DNA of 64,000 bases, from positions 248,001-312,000 of the forward strand of contig NZ_FYEH01000003.1 of NCBI RefSeq assembly GCF_900187945.1. The letters run 5' to 3'. Positions 63,584 through 64,000 of the stretch are shown here, piece by piece; within the stretch, counting starts at the first letter, position 1; each line of letters begins with the position of its first letter. Below the pieces are notes generated by a model. The model saw only the letters and a program-made list of their open reading frames with translations, was not told where the DNA came from and searched no databases. This DNA is from Arboricoccus pini (GTDB lineage: Bacteria > Pseudomonadota > Alphaproteobacteria > Geminicoccales > Geminicoccaceae). The translations under genes were made by a program, and so were the position numbers.

Positions 63584-64000
63584 TCAGCTTGGGAAGGCGG
63601 CGTCGATCTCTGCGATGGCGGCCGCATTCAAGGGCCGGGTCTTGCGCTCGCCCAGGATGAAGAAGAGCTTGGCAGTCTCCTCCAGTTCCTCATAGGCAAA
63701 GACCGCCTGGTCGAGCGATTCGGCGGACACGATGGGGCCGTGATTGGCAAGGAGCATCGAGCGATGATCCTGCGCGCGAAGGCCCACCGCCGCTGCCAAC
63801 GCCTTGTCGCCCGGCCGGTAATAGTCCACGAGCGGCAGCTTGCCGACGCGCATCACGTGATAGGCGGTAAGCGGCGGAAGGACATTTTCAGGACTGGCGT
63901 GACAAAGACAGGAGACGGCCACCGCATAGGTCGAGTGAAGGTGGACGATCGCCCCGGCCTTCGGCCGTTTCTCGTACATGGCCAGATGAAAGAAGGATTC
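63584..64000 (-). CDS. Class II aldolase/adducin family protein, OtnC-like (5' end outside window)
   Basis: The last 138 codons are visible and the frame is still open at base 64000. IVHLHSTYAVAVSCL holds metal-site His residues, PLTAYHVMRVGKLPLVDYYR and the MLLANHGPIVSAESL (third His) follow, and the tail EELEETAKLFFILGER is typical. OtnC decarboxylates 3-oxo-tetronate 4-phosphate. Partners such as OtnK and OtnI would lie outside the window, so the assignment is by similarity alone. Confidence 0.8.
   Translation of the reverse strand, partial: ESFFHLAMYEKRPKAGAIVHLHSTYAVAVSCLCHASPENVLPPLTAYHVMRVGKLPLVDYYRPGDKALAAAVGLRAQDHRSMLLANHGPIVSAESLDQAVFAYEELEETAKLFFILGERKTRPLNAAAIAEIDAAFPS

Overview
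The window is a stretch of alphaproteobacterial chromosome, high in GC and dense in genes. Evidence includes the protein families and their closest resemblances (RpoH-type sigma factor, DUF1345, DUF1194, FCD-GntR, DUF971 proteins) and the gene order of the ribosomal block. The genus cannot be named from what is visible. All five tRNA genes carry an encoded CCA end, and GTG/TTG starts are frequent.

Region 1 (1-21,300) is the translation/transcription core. Read on the minus strand, it runs tRNA-Tyr, tRNA-Gly, tuf (copy 2), tRNA-Trp, secE, nusG, rplK, rplA, rplJ, rplL, rpoB, rpoC, rpsL, rpsG, fusA, tuf (copy 1), rpsJ, rplC, rplD (cut by the window edge). The tRNA-tuf-secE-nusG-rpl-rpo order is the enterobacterial tufB/rif layout, here joined directly to the str and S10 operons. 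The two tuf genes read as identical over 1,199 bp and lie in direct orientation 16.9 kb apart. Visible control elements are a terminator-like attenuator between rplA and rplJ, a tuf2 terminator, a good promoter before rpsL, a strong hairpin after rpoC, and a highly folded leader before rpsJ. rlmB and tRNA-Thr lie on the plus strand beside the tRNAs.

Region 2 (21,300-36,500, almost all minus strand) is a mixed housekeeping segment. It holds a polysaccharide pyruvyl transferase, a DUF1345 membrane protein, a histone-deacetylase-like amidohydrolase, an ABC exporter of the type found beside PQQ alcohol dehydrogenases, ChaC, RsmD, an RsuA/RluB pseudouridine synthase, a class I amidotransferase (peptidase C26), a BamE-like lipoprotein, a metaxin/FAXC-type GST, the YhaN/YhaO (SbcCD-like) nuclease pair, DUF971, a Trm112-like protein, a Lon-substrate-binding-domain protein, and then a CnoX-type thioredoxin.

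Region 3 (37,600-48,630) holds uronate dehydrogenase, MtgA, an ABC exporter, the pqiABC envelope lipid-transport operon, a GntR/FCD regulator, an M23 peptidase, a DUF1194 protein and an HpcH/HpaI aldolase.

Region 4 (48,630-58,500) is looser. Two gene-poor stretches flank a stand-alone TolA-C-terminal-like protein. These are followed by a 24-residue hydrophobic peptide, a four-helix-type membrane protein and a large KatE catalase. An msrB-dipZ operon for periplasmic methionine-sulfoxide repair follows, preceded by a match to the ECF SigF/EcfF promoter pattern. An M24 peptidase is next.

Region 5 (58,490-64,000) holds tRNA-Glu, an RlmD-type methyltransferase, a small membrane protein, RluD, RpoH, a small membrane protein and the 3' part of an OtnC-like class II aldolase.

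No CRISPR array, prophage or intact insertion sequence is visible. The most interesting candidates are the msrB-dipZ unit with its putative ECF promoter, the 24-residue peptide, and the folded S10 leader.
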